In this document: piece after piece, positions 16,776 through 29,385 of the stretch | Layout: the number at the start of each line of letters is the position of its first letter | Numbering within the stretch: position 1 is the stretch's first letter | Assembly: GCA_902826455.1 (NCBI GenBank) | Contig: CADEEV010000022.1 | Span: 1-64,000 of the forward strand | From: an uncultured Acidobacteriota bacterium | Lineage (GTDB): Bacteria > Acidobacteriota > Vicinamibacteria > Fen-336 | Length of the DNA stretch: 64,000 nucleotides | Direction of reading: 5' to 3' | Program-made: the position numbers and the translations under genes | The notes under the pieces: model-generated | Database searches by the model: none | What the model saw: the letters and a program-made list of their open reading frames with translations, nothing else | Told to the model about the DNA's origin: nothing

Positions 16776-17736
16776 GGATCCGCAGCCGGCTCACGCCGCC
16801 GTCGGGGAAGATCTGCAGCCGCACGTGGCTGAAGGGGCCGCGCTCGGCCAGCTTCGTGAAGACCTGGCGCTTGTGGGCCGCGAGCTTCGTGCGGGGCACG
16901 ATCACGTTCCACTCGTGGCCGGCCGTGAGCAGGTCCTCGACCGACGCGCCGGGCGCGCTGACGGCCTCGACCACGGCGCTCTCGGGGTAGTTGCCCTTGA
17001 AGTGGTTCGTGTCGAGCTCGATCTTCTCGAGGACGCCGGGGTGGCCCAGCCTCACGATCGCCCAGTCGTGGCCCGGGCCGCGCCGGCGCCGCGTCTCCCA
17101 GCCGTCGCCCATGTTCGGCGCGCGCCCGGGCATCAGCAGGTTCTCCTTGCGCCCGAAGTGCTCGTCGCTCACGGCCATGACGACGCCGCCCAGGCCGATC
17201 GAGGCGAGATCCACGACGCCGCGCACGCGCCGCCAGTCGACCGCCACCTCGCCGTGGACGCGCAGCCGAGCGACGCCGCCGTCGGGATAGATGTTGAGCC
17301 GCACGTGGGTGAAGGGCCGCTCCTCGTGGATCTCGAACAGGTGGCGCGCGCTGGGGCCCAGGGGCTTCTGGGGCAGCACCAGCACCCAGGCCGCGTCCTC
17401 GAGCGCCGCCCGGGAGCTCGTGCCGCGCAGGTCGCAGGCGTCGATCGAGCAGCCCTCGGGCTGGTTCCCCGAGAAGTGGTTCGTGTCCACGTCGACCCCG
17501 CGCACGATACCGCGCAGGCCGAGCTCGATCACGCACCAGTCGTGGCCCGGCGTGCGGCGCCGCCGCGTCTCCCAGCCGTCCATCCACTTGCCGCGGGCCG
17601 TGAACTTGCCGGGCACGAACACCCCGCGCCCCGGCTTCAGCAGGTTCTGGCGCGCGGCGAAGAACTCGTCGTTCGCGAACAGGGCGCGGCCCCCGAGGCG
17701 CGCCGCGGCGAGATCGGTGAGGTCGGCGAGGTTCAA
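16753..17736 (-). CDS. alc: allantoicase
   Basis: This 327-residue protein has two homologous jelly-roll repeats, as in all allantoicases. Each contains the MDGWETRRRR / MGDGWETRRRR motif, a GHDWxxxxLG segment and DTNHFxGN. It hydrolyses allantoate to ureidoglycolate and urea. The start is a TTG overlapping the allantoinase stop (TTGA); a TTG start is unusual but is supported by the conserved N-terminal LADLTDLAAARLGG. It lies between allantoinase and OHCU decarboxylase. Confidence 0.94.
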   Translation of the reverse strand: MNLADLTDLAAARLGGRALFANDEFFAARQNLLKPGRGVFVPGKFTARGKWMDGWETRRRRTPGHDWCVIELGLRGIVRGVDVDTNHFSGNQPEGCSIDACDLRGTSSRAALEDAAWVLVLPQKPLGPSARHLFEIHEERPFTHVRLNIYPDGGVARLRVHGEVAVDWRRVRGVVDLASIGLGGVVMAVSDEHFGRKENLLMPGRAPNMGDGWETRRRRGPGHDWAIVRLGHPGVLEKIELDTNHFKGNYPESAVVEAVSAPGASVEDLLTAGHEWNVIVPRTKLAAHKRQVFTKLAERGPFSHVRLQIFPDGGVSRLRIHGRPSLP

Positions 17737-19073
17737 GGGGCCTCCGCGCGCAGAAGCTGTCCCCGGGGCGTCGCGGCGGCCCCCGGGCCGAACGCCGCGT
17801 GGCCGCGCACGAACGTGGCGTGGACGACGCCGTGGAGCGTGCGGCCCAGGTACGGGGTCGCCGCGTGCCGGTGCCGGAGGCGCGCCTTGTCGACCACGAA
17901 CGCGGCGTCGGGATCGAAGACCACGAGGTCGGCATCATAGCCCTTCTCGAGCCGGCCCTTCCGCCGGCCCAGGCCCGCGAGGCGGGCCGGCGCGGCGCAC
18001 ATCCACTCCACGAGCCGCGCCAGCGGGAGGCCCCGCCGGCGCGCCTCGGTCCAGGCCACGGGCAGCGCGAGCTGCACGGACGCGACGCCGCCCCAGGCCG
18101 TCATGAAGTCGCCGGGAGGCTTGAGCTCGGGCGTGCACGGCGAGTGGTCGGACACCACCATGTCGATCGTGCCCGCCTCGAGGCCCTGCCACAGCCGCTC
18201 GCGGTTCTCGGCCTCGCGGATCGGAGGCGCGCACTTGAACTCGGTGCGGCCGTCGGGCACGGCCTCGGCGTCGAAGACGAGGTAGTGGGGGCAGGTCTCG
18301 ACCGTGACCGGCACGCCGGCCGCGCGCGCCGCGGCCAGCGCGGGCAGGGCTTCCGACGACGACAGGTGCACCACGTGGACCCGGCAGCGATACTCCGCCG
18401 CGAGCCGGAGCAGCAGGGCGATCGCCTCGTTCTCCCAGGCCCGGGGCCGCGACGCGAGCCAGCTCGCGTGGCGGGCCGGATCGCCGGGCGGGGGCGCCTC
18501 GACGCAGGCCATCTCCGCGTGGGCGAGCAGCACGCCCCCGCCGGCCGCGAGCCGCGGCATCGCCGCGCGCAGGTCGGCCTCGGTGGAGGCCGGGAAGTCG
18601 TCGATGCCCGAGTGGATGAGGAAGGCCTTCGCGCCGGCGACGCCCGCCTCGAGCAGCGGCCCGAGCTCCGCCGCGTTGCCCGGCACGACGCCGCCCCAGA
18701 AGCCGACGTCGACGTGGCACTGCCCCGCCGCCGCCGCCCGCTTCACGTCGAGGGCCGCCCGCGAGGTGGTCACGGGGATGCTGTTGAGGGGCATGTCGAC
18801 GAGCGTCGTGACGCCGCCGGCGGCCGCGGCGCGCGTCGCGCTCGCGAAGCCCTCCCACTCGGTGCGCCCCGGCTCGTTCACGTGGACGTGGCTGTCGACG
18901 ACGCCCGGCATCACGACCCGGGTCCCGCAGTCCAGGAAGGAGGAGCCCGCCGGCAGGGCGGCCGGGGCCACGACGTCGAGGATGCGCCCGGCACGCACGA
19001 GCACGACCGCGTCCCGCTCGCCCTCGGGCGTCAGCACCCGGCGGCTGCCGACGGCGAGGTCGAAGGGGGCCAC
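17733..19073 (-). CDS. allB: allantoinase
   Basis: This 446-residue cyclic amidohydrolase opens allantoin to allantoate. The metal ligands are DSHVHVNEPGR, a carbamylatable Lys in GAKAFLIHSG, HAEM, VHLSS and SDHSPC. The DSHVHVNEPGR ... WEGF context and the FKCAPPIRE segment separate it from the dihydropyrimidinase at the left of the window. The GTG start follows the guanine deaminase stop with no gap (TGAGTG), and its stop overlaps the allantoicase TTG. Confidence 0.94.
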   Translation of the reverse strand: MAPFDLAVGSRRVLTPEGERDAVVLVRAGRILDVVAPAALPAGSSFLDCGTRVVMPGVVDSHVHVNEPGRTEWEGFASATRAAAAGGVTTLVDMPLNSIPVTTSRAALDVKRAAAAGQCHVDVGFWGGVVPGNAAELGPLLEAGVAGAKAFLIHSGIDDFPASTEADLRAAMPRLAAGGGVLLAHAEMACVEAPPPGDPARHASWLASRPRAWENEAIALLLRLAAEYRCRVHVVHLSSSEALPALAAARAAGVPVTVETCPHYLVFDAEAVPDGRTEFKCAPPIREAENRERLWQGLEAGTIDMVVSDHSPCTPELKPPGDFMTAWGGVASVQLALPVAWTEARRRGLPLARLVEWMCAAPARLAGLGRRKGRLEKGYDADLVVFDPDAAFVVDKARLRHRHAATPYLGRTLHGVVHATFVRGHAAFGPGAAATPRGQLLRAEAP

Positions 19074-19550
19074 TCAGTACGTCTGCTGGTCCGGGAGGTT
19101 CTTCCAGTCCACGAGCAGCTGACGGCAGGCCGCGCGCGCGACGCCGGCGTGGATCACCAGGGGGCTCTTGCCGAGGCGCTTCAGGGTGCGGTTCGAGATC
19201 GTGAGCTCGTTGAAGCCCAGGCGCTGCACGTCGGGCACGCTCGTGCCGAAGTGCACCTCGCGCATGCGCGCCCAGTGGATCGCCGAGAAGCACATGGGAC
19301 AGGGCTCGGTGGTCGAGTAGATGTCGCAGCCCTCGAGGATGTGGCTGCCGAGGCGCTTGGCCGCGAGGCCGATCGCCACGACCTCGGCGTGCTGGGTCGG
19401 GTTGCCCGTCTTCAGCACCATGTTGTGGGCGAGGGCGATCACGCGGTCGCCCTTCACGACGCACGCCCCGAAGGGGCCGCCGTCGTGGCGGCGGATGCCG
19501 CGCTCCGCCTCGTTGATCGCCGCTTTCATGAACTCGGAGGGCTGGCTCAC
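19074..19550 (-). CDS. guaD: guanine deaminase (cytidine deaminase-like fold)
   Basis: This 158-residue zinc deaminase of the Bacillus GuaD type has the HAEVVAIGLA zinc/proton-shuttle motif and TTEPCPMCFSAIHWAR, with the two zinc cysteines. The C-terminal LLVDWKNLPDQQTY end is usual for GuaD. It feeds guanine into the pathway as xanthine. It is the first gene of the - strand purine operon. The GTG at 19550 is supported by a TACAAT -10 box 6 nt upstream; an in-frame ATG lies at 19529. Cytosine or tRNA adenosine deaminases share the fold, but the context favours guanine. Confidence 0.88.
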   Translation of the reverse strand: MSQPSEFMKAAINEAERGIRRHDGGPFGACVVKGDRVIALAHNMVLKTGNPTQHAEVVAIGLAAKRLGSHILEGCDIYSTTEPCPMCFSAIHWARMREVHFGTSVPDVQRLGFNELTISNRTLKRLGKSPLVIHAGVARAACRQLLVDWKNLPDQQTY

Positions 19551-19556
19551 CGGATG

Positions 19557-19580
19557 ATTGTAAACCCCGCCGGTTAGAAT
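19557..19580. promoter_or_regulatory. divergent -10 boxes for guaD and the sulfatase-like gene
   Basis: TACAAT on the - strand (19562-19557) ends 6 nt before the guaD GTG. TAGAAT on the + strand (19575-19580) ends 8 nt before the ATG at 19589. The 38-bp intergenic region leaves no room for leaders. Confidence 0.55.
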
Positions 19581-19588
19581 GGCCGCCC

Positions 19589-20889
<1,301 letters not shown>

Positions 20890-20893
<4 letters not shown>

Positions 20894-23477
20894 TAGAGCC
20901 GCTCGCGGAGCTCGGCCACGAGCGTCGCGTGCTCGGGCAGCGACGCCACGTTGCGGCGCTCCCCCGGGTCGGCCCGCAGGTCGAACAGCTCGCGGCTGCC
21001 GTCGGGCCATTCCGTGAAGCGGTAGCGCGCCGTGCGGATGGAGCGCGCCAGGCGCGGCGGGCTCGCGGCGCGGAAGCTGAAAGCGGCCTGGCGCCAGGCA
21101 CGCTCCGGGTCGTCGAGGAGCGGCCGCAGGCTGACACCGCCGACGCCCGGCGGAGGCGCGAGGCCGGCGAGGTCCACGAGGGTCGGGTACAGGTCCACGA
21201 GCTCGACCAGCCCACGGGCCGCCCGGCCGGGCTGGACGAGGCCGGGGGCCGCGACGATCAGGGGCGTGCGCAGGGCCGGCTCGAACAGCGTGTCCTTGCG
21301 CCAGAGGCCGCCGTGCTCGTCGAGGTCGTAGCCGTGGTCGCCGAGCAGCGCCACCACCGTCGTGTCCCACAGCTTCAGCCGGTCGAGGGCGTCGAGCACG
21401 ACGCCGACCTGGGCGTCCACGAAGCTCACGGTCGCGTTGTGGGCCGCGATCGCGCGGCGCCTCGAGAGCGCGTCGAGCTCCTGCACCTTGCCGGTCTCGA
21501 ACAGGCCGGGGCGCTCGAGGGCCGCGTTCGCGAGGGCGATCGACGGGATGTCGTCGCGATCGTGCTCGGGCTGCGGCTCGAGCGTCACGCCCTCCGGCGG
21601 GTACATGTCGAAGTACTTCTTCGGCGCGACCCAGCGCCGGTGGGGCTTCGCGAAGCCGATCGCGAGCAGGAGAGGCTTGGTGCGCGGCGCGGCGAGCAGC
21701 TCCGCGGCCTTGCGGGCGCGCTCGCCGTCGGGCTCGGCCGCGTCGTCGTCGTTCGTGGCCTCGAACCACTTGGACACGTCGGCGCCGGCGTCGCCGTCCT
21801 CTTCCTCCTGGGCGAGCCGCGCGGCGCGGGCCCGCCGCGCCTGGCCGCGGGGCGCCTCGGGGCGGCCCTCCTCGCCCGTCGAGTCCCAGGCGAAGGCGCG
21901 CTCCCAGCGGCCATGGAAGAGCTTGCCGATGCGCGCCACGAAGTAGCCGTTGGCCTTGAAGTGCTGCTGGATCGGCACGCCGCGCCCGAGGTGGCCCTCG
22001 ACCGGCGTGTTGTTGTTCCACACGTTCAGGGCCTCGGGGCGCTGCCCGGTCAGGAACGAGGCCCGCGACGGGCTGCACATGGCGACGCCGCAGTAGGCGC
22101 GGTCGAAGCGGCGGCCGCGCGCCGCCAGGCGGTCGATGTTCGGCGTCTTCACGTCGGAGCCGTAGCAGCCGAGGCGCGCGCTCAGGTCGTCGAGCACGAT
22201 CAGCACCACGTCGCGCTTCGGCGCCGCCGCGGACCGCGGCTTCGGCACGTCGGCGGGCGCGCCGGCGTTCGGGGTCTCCAGGCTCTTGCCGAGCAGCGCC
22301 TGCAGCGTCGCGCGCACCGGGCCGCCCTTCGAGGCCAGGTTGTCGTGCTCGCCCGGGTCCGCCTGGTGGTCGTAGAGCTCGGCGCTGCCGTCGGGCCACT
22401 CGTTGTAGCGATAGCGGTCGGTGCGCACGCTGTAGCCGAGGCGCGGCGCGTCGCGCGGGGCCGCCGACAGGACGGCCTCGCGCCCGGGCCGCGCCGGGTC
22501 CTGGAGGATCGGCACGAGGCTGCGGCCGTCGAGACCGGCCGGGGCCGTTACACCCGCGAGGGCCGCGAGCGTCGGGAAGACGTCGACGGTCTCGACCAGC
22601 GCGTCGCTCGGCGTGCCCGGCGCCGCGACGCCGGGGCCCGCCACGACGAGGGCCGTGCGCAGCGAGCCCTCGTGGAGCAGGTCCGCGCGCTGCAGCACGC
22701 CGCGGTCGGCGAGGTCGCGGCTCGAGTCCCCCGCCACGGCCACGACCGTGCGCTCGAGGGCGCCCGTCTTCGCCACCGCCGCCACGATCGCCCCGACTTG
22801 CGCGTCGACGGACGAGGCCCGGGCCCGCTGGCCTGCGATGCGGCCGCGCCACGCGTCGACGCTGTCGGCCCTGGGCCGACGCGTTCCGCCCGCGCGCCCG
22901 GGCCGGCCCGGGTCGAGGGCGATCACCGGCATCTCGGGCGGCGTCGCGTCGGGGGTCGCGAGTGGTACCCGGGCCGGCGGGTACTGCGCGAGGAACCGCG
23001 GCGGCGTCGGGCCTTCGTCGAGGCCGACCACGAGCAGGACCGGCTGCGGCCCCGGGGACGCCAGGGCCGTCGCGGCGCTGGCCGCCGTCGCGTCCCAGCG
23101 GTACTGGGCCTCGGCGCCGCCGCCGAAGACGCGGCCCACGCGCACGGTGCGATAGCCCGCGGCTGCGAAGGCCTCCTGGATCGGAACCCCCTCGGCGAGC
23201 CGGCGCGAGGGGGCGGCGAGGACGCCGGTCGTCTGGGGCCGCCGGCTCACCGCGATCGCGAAGCGCGAGGGCACCGACAGCGGGTGCTGCGCGTAGGCGG
23301 CGGCGAAGCGCCGGCCGCGGCGCGCGAGGGCGTCGAGGTTCGGGGTGTCGACGGGATCGCCGGCGGCGCCGAGCTCGGCCCCCAGGCTCTCGGCCAGGAT
23401 CAGGACGACGTTCGGGCGCGACGGCGCCGCCGGCGTCGCCGCGGGCGCCAGCAGCGCCGCGGCCAGGAGCGCCGGAC

Positions 23478-23484
<7 letters not shown>
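20890..23484 (-). CDS. tandem sulfatase: decayed N-terminal domain plus active iduronate-sulfatase-like domain
   Basis: This 864-residue secreted protein has two homologous sulfatase domains. The C-terminal one (from about residue 420) is intact: [29 protein letters not shown] with the formylglycine Cys at 470, and [13 protein letters not shown]. It resembles iduronate-2-sulfatases and would need a formylglycine-generating enzyme, not seen here. The N-terminal domain has LILAESLG in place of the metal-binding Asp pair, SVPSR with Ser70 in place of Cys, and AGDSSRD in place of GDHG, so it is probably inactive. Both halves end with a matching RYRxxEWPDGSxEL block. The GTG at 23484 overlaps the serine dehydratase stop by 7 nt. 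Confidence 0.85.
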
Positions 23485-24890
<1,406 letters not shown>

Positions 24891-24937
24891 GGCGCGAATC
24901 CATCTTACCCCGCGCCTCGCGGAGCCCCGGCTCGAGC

Positions 24938-25402
24938 TCAGGGGAAGGTGTTGGGCGCTCCCTGCTTCGTGCCGGTCCACTGCACGGTGTAGCGGCAGTC
25001 GGGCGTCGGCGCGGGCCGGTTCTCGTCGACCGTGACGGTGGCGGTGAGGCCGCTCCCGGTGAAGCGCCCGCCGATGCCGATGCCCAGGGTCGTGGCGCCG
25101 CTCGCGACCGAGAGCGGATCGCCGACGAAGACGCCGTCGTTCCCGACGTTGCCCTGGAACGTGGTGGGCCCGTGGACGAGGCTGAAGCGGCCGGCTCCGG
25201 GCGTGTGGGTGACGCTCGTGGGCTGGGTCTGGACCGTGACCGCGCCGCAGGTGTTGTCGCCGAGGGCGACGGCCACCGTGTACGCGCCCCCGACGGACAG
25301 GACGGCCGCGGGCGGGGGTGTCGTCGGCGACGAGCCGCCGCCCCCGCAGGCCGCGAGGGTCAGGAGAGCGCCGAAAGGCAGGTGCGGGATGCAGAGCTTC
25401 AT
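24938..25402 (-). CDS. small lipoprotein of unknown function
   Basis: This 154-residue protein begins with a lipoprotein signal (LLTLAAC, lipidated Cys at about residue 19), then a [12 protein letters not shown] linker. The remainder is rich in Gly, Thr and Val, suggesting a small beta-sandwich, with two later cysteines. A TAGGTT -10 box lies 6 nt before the ATG. I recognise no family. The last codons are only 47 bp before sdaA, but both genes have their own -10 candidates. Confidence 0.68.
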   Translation of the reverse strand: MKLCIPHLPFGALLTLAACGGGGSSPTTPPPAAVLSVGGAYTVAVALGDNTCGAVTVQTQPTSVTHTPGAGRFSLVHGPTTFQGNVGNDGVFVGDPLSVASGATTLGIGIGGRFTGSGLTATVTVDENRPAPTPDCRYTVQWTGTKQGAPNTFP

Positions 25403-25510
25403 GCCCCGAACCTACGGGCCCGTGGCCCGGCCCGGCAAGGCAGTAGGTTGTCAGCGACGAACCCGAGCCGGCTCCTGGACTTGCGGGCACGCATGAGGCA
25501 CTCTCGGGCC

Positions 25511-26914
25511 ATGGACGTGCGGCGTTTCGGGCGCTTCGAGGTGGACCTGGCCGAGCAGGAGCTGCGGCGCGACGGCCTGCGCGTGAAGCTGCAGCCCCGG
25601 CCCTTCCGCGTCCTGGCCCTGCTCGTGGATCGCTCCGGCAGCGTCGTCACCCACGACGAGATCCGCCGCCACGTCTGGGGCGACGACACGTTCGTGGACT
25701 TCGACCACAACCTGCGGTTGTGCATCCACCAGGTCCGCGCGGCGCTCCACGACGACGCGCGCCAGCCCCGCTTCGTCGAGTCCGTGCCGCGGCTGGGCTA
25801 CCGCTTCCTGGCGAAGGTCGAGGCCGGCGGCGCGCCCGTCCCGGCGGCGCCTCCGGCGCCGGCCCCGAGGTCGCGGTTCGCGGCGCTCGCCGCCGCGGGG
25901 CTGCTGACGTTCGGCCTCGCGCTCGGCTCGGAGCCCGGGGCGATCCCGACCTCGCCCGCGGTGCAGGGTCCGCCGGAGTTCCTGCGCGGCCTGTACCTGC
26001 GCCAGGCGGGCCCGGGCGCCCTCGAGAGCGCGGCGGCCGCGCTCGAGAACGCCGCCCGCGTCGAGCCCGGCCGCGCCGACATCCACGCGACCCTCGCCGC
26101 CACGTACGTGGAGCTGGCCGATCTCGGGCTGTGGCCGGCCCGCGAGGCGCTGCCGCGCGCCGAGATCGCGGCGCGCCAGGCGCTGCGCCTCGATCCCGCG
26201 AGCGCCTCGGCCCACGTCTCGCTCGGCATCGCGCGCCTGGCCGGGGCCTGGGACTGGGACGACGCGCGCGGCCACTTCCAGCGCGCCCTCGTCCTCGACC
26301 CCGGCCTGACGCCGGCCCACTCCGCCTGGGCCGCGTTCCTCTCGGCCTCGGGCGACCAGAAGGGCGCCCTCGCGGCGATCGCGCGTGCCCGCAGCATCGA
26401 CCCGGCCTGCCCGCTGATCCGCGGCGAGGCCGGCTGGTACCTCTACTGCGCCCGGCGCTTCGACGACGCCGCCGCCGAGTGGCAGCGCGCGATCGCGATC
26501 GATCCGACGCTCCCGGGAACCCACGAGCGGCTGGTGCGGGCCTATCGCAACGCCGCGCGCCCCGACCGGGCCGAGGCCGAGGCCCGCGAGACGATGCGCC
26601 TCGTGGGCTCTCCCGCCGACGGGCCCGTCGACCTGCGCCGCTTCCTGCTCGGCACCGCCCGCTGGCTCGAGGCGGCGCCGGCACCGGGACCGGACGCCCT
26701 CGAGCGGCGCGCGGGGCTCTACGCGAGCGTGGGCGATCGCGAGGCGGCGCTCGCCGCCCTCGAAGCGGCCGTCCGGGCCCGCTCGCGCTTTCTCCTGAAG
26801 CACCTCGCGGCCGATCCGGACCTGGAGCCGATCCGCGGCGAACCTCGATTCCAGGCGCTCCTGCGAAGGGTGGGACGCGGTATCATGGCGGCCAGCGGAA
26901 CCCCCGCCCCCTAA
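25511..26914 (+). CDS. CadC-like membrane regulator: OmpR-type wHTH, TM helix, TPR domain
   Basis: This is a 467-residue protein. Residues 1-98 form an OmpR/PhoB-type winged helix ([42 protein letters not shown], and the closing [17 protein letters not shown]), which is typical of acidobacterial ToxR/CadC-type regulators. A Pro/Ala linker and one transmembrane segment (about 117-136) follow, then periplasmic TPR repeats. It probably senses an envelope signal and binds DNA directly from the membrane. The ATG at 25511 has GAGG 11 nt upstream; an in-frame ATG at 25493 is possible. Confidence 0.83.
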   Translation: MDVRRFGRFEVDLAEQELRRDGLRVKLQPRPFRVLALLVDRSGSVVTHDEIRRHVWGDDTFVDFDHNLRLCIHQVRAALHDDARQPRFVESVPRLGYRFLAKVEAGGAPVPAAPPAPAPRSRFAALAAAGLLTFGLALGSEPGAIPTSPAVQGPPEFLRGLYLRQAGPGALESAAAALENAARVEPGRADIHATLAATYVELADLGLWPAREALPRAEIAARQALRLDPASASAHVSLGIARLAGAWDWDDARGHFQRALVLDPGLTPAHSAWAAFLSASGDQKGALAAIARARSIDPACPLIRGEAGWYLYCARRFDDAAAEWQRAIAIDPTLPGTHERLVRAYRNAARPDRAEAEARETMRLVGSPADGPVDLRRFLLGTARWLEAAPAPGPDALERRAGLYASVGDREAALAALEAAVRARSRFLLKHLAADPDLEPIRGEPRFQALLRRVGRGIMAASGTPAP

Positions 26915-26930
26915 GGAGACGAAAGTAACG

Positions 26931-27527
26931 ATGCGAACGCTGAGCCGTATCCTGCCTGTCCTTCTGTTCACCGTCCTCGCCGCCGCGTGCGGCAAGGCTC
27001 CCGCCGAACAGGCCCTGAAGGCCGCCGACGCCGCTCTCGCGGCCGCGCAGCCCGAGGTCCAGAAATTCGCTCCCGCCGAGTGGACGGCGCTGTCGGCCGA
27101 CGCCGCCGCCGCGAAGGCGCAGTTCGACAAGGGCGAGTACAAGGAAGCCCTCGCCGGCGCCCAGGCGCTGCTGCCCAAGATCCAGGCCGCCGTCGCGGCC
27201 GCCTCGGCCAAGAAGACCCAGCTGATCGCGACGTTCACGGCGCTCAAGGCGACGCTGCCGGGCGCCGTCGACGCCCTGACGAAGCAGCTCGCCGCCTACG
27301 CCGCGATGCGCAAGCTGCCAGCCGGCATCGACAAGGCCGCCGTGGCCAGCGCCCAGATCGAGCTGCCCCTCGTCGCCGCCGCGTGGACGAGCGCCGCCGC
27401 CGCGTTCGACGCCGGCGATCTCGCGAAGGGCGTCGAGGTGGCGAACCAGGTGAAGACGAAGGTCGACGAGCTGTCGAAGACCTTCCTGCCGGTGGCCACG
27501 GGCGTCACCCCGCCCGCGGCGAAGTAG
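26931..27527 (+). CDS. helical lipoprotein of unknown function
   Basis: This 198-residue protein has a lipoprotein signal ending LAAAC (Cys at about 20). The rest is Ala/Lys-rich and predicted helical, with repeated heptad-like segments (AEQALKAADAALAAAQ, AKAQFDKGEYKEALAGAQALLPK). It is likely an elongated helical bundle facing the periplasm. A strong AAGGAGA Shine-Dalgarno precedes the ATG, and the 16-bp gap suggests cotranscription with the CadC-like regulator. No named family is recognised. Confidence 0.75.
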   Translation: MRTLSRILPVLLFTVLAAACGKAPAEQALKAADAALAAAQPEVQKFAPAEWTALSADAAAAKAQFDKGEYKEALAGAQALLPKIQAAVAAASAKKTQLIATFTALKATLPGAVDALTKQLAAYAAMRKLPAGIDKAAVASAQIELPLVAAAWTSAAAAFDAGDLAKGVEVANQVKTKVDELSKTFLPVATGVTPPAAK

Positions 27528-28295
27528 TCAGCTCTTCCAGAACCCGACGACGCTCGCGAGGCGTCCGTCGGGCGCCAGCTCGAAGCTGTTCGTGCCCTCG
27601 CCACGGGGCTCGCCGCCGGGCCCCGTGGCGGTCCACTCGACCAGGGCCGCACCCTGCACCTCGCGCACGTCGCCCCGCCGCGCGAGGCTCATGCCCGGCA
27701 TGAAGTGCCGCACGGCCGCGATGTGCGCGGCCAGCTCCTCCCGGCCCACGGTGCAACCGTAGGCGTCGCGGAACGAGACGCCGTCCGTCACGACGTCGAG
27801 CGCGGCGAGGCGCGCCGCGGCGTCGGCCTCGTTCCAGGCCCCGAGGTAGCGATCGACCACGGCCCCGAGGGCCGCGTTCTGCACGCGGGACGCGGCCACG
27901 GCGAACACGGCCATCTGATAGCGCCAGCCCTGGACGTGCTGGTCGCGGATCTCCGCGGAGCCCACGTCGTGGCGCAGGGTGACGAGGGTGCCGTCGGTCC
28001 GGGCCTCGAGCGTCACGGTCACGAGTGAGCCGCCGGGCGGGATCGGCTTCGCCGGATCCTCGTAGCCGTAGGTGAAGACGACGCGCGTCACGGGGCGCAT
28101 CTCCACCACCTCGCCCGAGGCCACGACGCCCCCCGGGTAGACGATGCGCAGGCGGCCGCCGGGCCGGCCGTCGATCGTGGAGCCCGTTCCCCACCAGAGC
28201 GCGAAGCGGGCGGAGTCGGTGAAGAAGCCGAACACGGTCTCGGGCGTCGCCCGGATCAACACCCGGCGTTCGAGGGAATGGGGATGGTCGGTCAT
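27528..28295 (-). CDS. SRPBCC/AHSA1 domain fused to a SnoaL-like domain
   Basis: This 255-residue cytoplasmic protein has two parts. Residues 1-145 form an AHSA1-type START/Bet v1 domain (RVLIRATPETVFGFFTDSARFALWW, GWRYQM). Residues about 150-250 form a SnoaL/NTF2-like domain (VDRYLGAWNEADAAARLAAL, FRDAYGCTVGREELAAHIAAVR). Its ATG overlaps the ArsR-type regulator stop (ATGA), a very common partnership in which an HTH repressor controls an AHSA1 protein. The ligand is unknown. Confidence 0.85.
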   Translation of the reverse strand: MTDHPHSLERRVLIRATPETVFGFFTDSARFALWWGTGSTIDGRPGGRLRIVYPGGVVASGEVVEMRPVTRVVFTYGYEDPAKPIPPGGSLVTVTLEARTDGTLVTLRHDVGSAEIRDQHVQGWRYQMAVFAVAASRVQNAALGAVVDRYLGAWNEADAAARLAALDVVTDGVSFRDAYGCTVGREELAAHIAAVRHFMPGMSLARRGDVREVQGAALVEWTATGPGGEPRGEGTNSFELAPDGRLASVVGFWKS

Positions 28296-28642
28296 CGACG
28301 GCTCCTTCGTGTTCTGCGTCCCTTCGGCTGCGGCCCGCGACGGGCCTGCTCGAGCTCGGCCACGAGCTTGAGCTTGTACAAGGCGTCACCCCACATGGCC
28401 TCGAGCCAGCCGCGAAACGGGGCCAGCGCCTTGCGATTCGCGGAGTAGAGGCGCCGCTGGGCGTCGCCGCGCCGGCTCACGAGGCCGTGGGCTTCCAGCA
28501 GTCGCAGGTGCTGCGACACGGCCCCGAACGTCACGTCGCCCAGGGCCCGGTGGATCTCCCCCGCCGGCAACTCGTCCCGCCACACCAGGCGCAGGATCTC
28601 CCGCCGTCGCGGAGCGGCGAGCACCTCCAGGATTCCGGCCAT
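28292..28642 (-). CDS. ArsR/SmtB-family transcriptional regulator
   Basis: This 116-residue winged-helix protein has LEVLAAPRRREILRLVWRDELPAGEIHRAL, then the recognition helix FGAVSQHLRLLEAHGLVSRRG. No metal-binding cysteine box (ELCVCDL) is present, so it belongs to the AHSA1-linked, non-metal group. It is first in a two-gene operon and is probably autoregulated through the palindrome that overlaps its own -10 box. The C-terminus is Arg/Lys-rich. Confidence 0.92.
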   Translation of the reverse strand: MAGILEVLAAPRRREILRLVWRDELPAGEIHRALGDVTFGAVSQHLRLLEAHGLVSRRGDAQRRLYSANRKALAPFRGWLEAMWGDALYKLKLVAELEQARRGPQPKGRRTRRSRR

Positions 28643-28648
28643 GGGTCT

Positions 28649-28666
28649 ACTTTAGTGATAACTAAA
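28649..28666 (-). promoter_or_regulatory. palindromic operator overlapping the ArsR-gene -10 box
   Basis: TTTAGT-GATA-ACTAAA (28651-28666) is a perfect 6-bp inverted repeat in an A+T-rich island. The - strand -10 candidate TAAAGT (28654-28649) ends 6 nt before the ATG at 28642. A dimer bound here would block RNA polymerase, as expected for autorepression. Confidence 0.65.
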
Positions 28667-28709
28667 ATACAGAGTCAAGGCTTTTCTGGCGGGAGTCGGG
28701 CGCCGGGAC

Positions 28710-29375
28710 CTACCAGCCGCCGCTGATGCCGACCGTGTACTGGACGAGGTCGGCTTCGCTGCGGCGCGGCGTGAAGTCGATGCCGCCGTCGCCGTCGTCG
28801 ACGATGTCGCCCTCGGTCAGGTAGCTGACCCGTGAGTTGGACACCCAGGCGACGCCGAGGTCGAGGGCGATCGAGCCCGAGAGCGGGACGTTGACGCCGC
28901 CGCCGACGCTCCACCGGAACGTCCAGTCGTCGTAGTTCGTGGAGCGGGCGAAGGCCTCGAAGTCGTCCTCGCCCTTCACGTCGGACGTCGTCGCGAAGTA
29001 CGAGACGCCGAGGGTCGCGTTCACGTAAGGGCGGATGGGACCCGTGCGCACCGCGAACTGCGGCCCGGCGCCGAGGTGGGCGATCCAGTTGTCGGTCGTG
29101 ATCTCGACGCCGACGCGGCCGCCGCTCCCGGAGAACGGCACGTTGAAGCTCTCGCTGCCGTAGACGAGGACGCCCGCCTCGAGGCGGACGCCGAAGGGCG
29201 CATGGTCGGGTGTGAAGAAGGCATGGCCCAGCGCGCCGAAACCGTTGTCGGCCGCCTGGGCGAAGTCGCCCTTGGCGTCGGCGCCGAGGAGGGCGAGCCC
29301 GCCGATGAGATCGGCATGGGCGACGGTCGGGGCGGCGAGCACGAGGACGGCGAGGGCGACGCGGATCTGACGCAT
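28710..29375 (-). CDS. outer-membrane beta-barrel protein
   Basis: This 221-residue protein has a clear signal peptide (VALAVLVLAAPTVAHA, cleavage near residue 21). Alternating hydrophobic strands with aromatic girdles follow, and the C-terminus is VQYTVGISGGW with a terminal aromatic, the usual Bam recognition end. It looks like an eight-stranded OmpA/OmpW-type porin-like barrel. A TAGAAT box (29388-29383) lies 7 nt before the ATG. No specific function can be given. Confidence 0.78.
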   Translation of the reverse strand: MRQIRVALAVLVLAAPTVAHADLIGGLALLGADAKGDFAQAADNGFGALGHAFFTPDHAPFGVRLEAGVLVYGSESFNVPFSGSGGRVGVEITTDNWIAHLGAGPQFAVRTGPIRPYVNATLGVSYFATTSDVKGEDDFEAFARSTNYDDWTFRWSVGGGVNVPLSGSIALDLGVAWVSNSRVSYLTEGDIVDDGDGGIDFTPRRSEADLVQYTVGISGGW

Positions 29376-29385
29376 GGACCCTATT

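Noticed and set aside
25172-25510. A longer N-terminus for the winged-helix/TPR regulator
   Set aside because: The extra segment overlaps the oppositely oriented lipoprotein gene, and the conserved wHTH domain starts at 25511.
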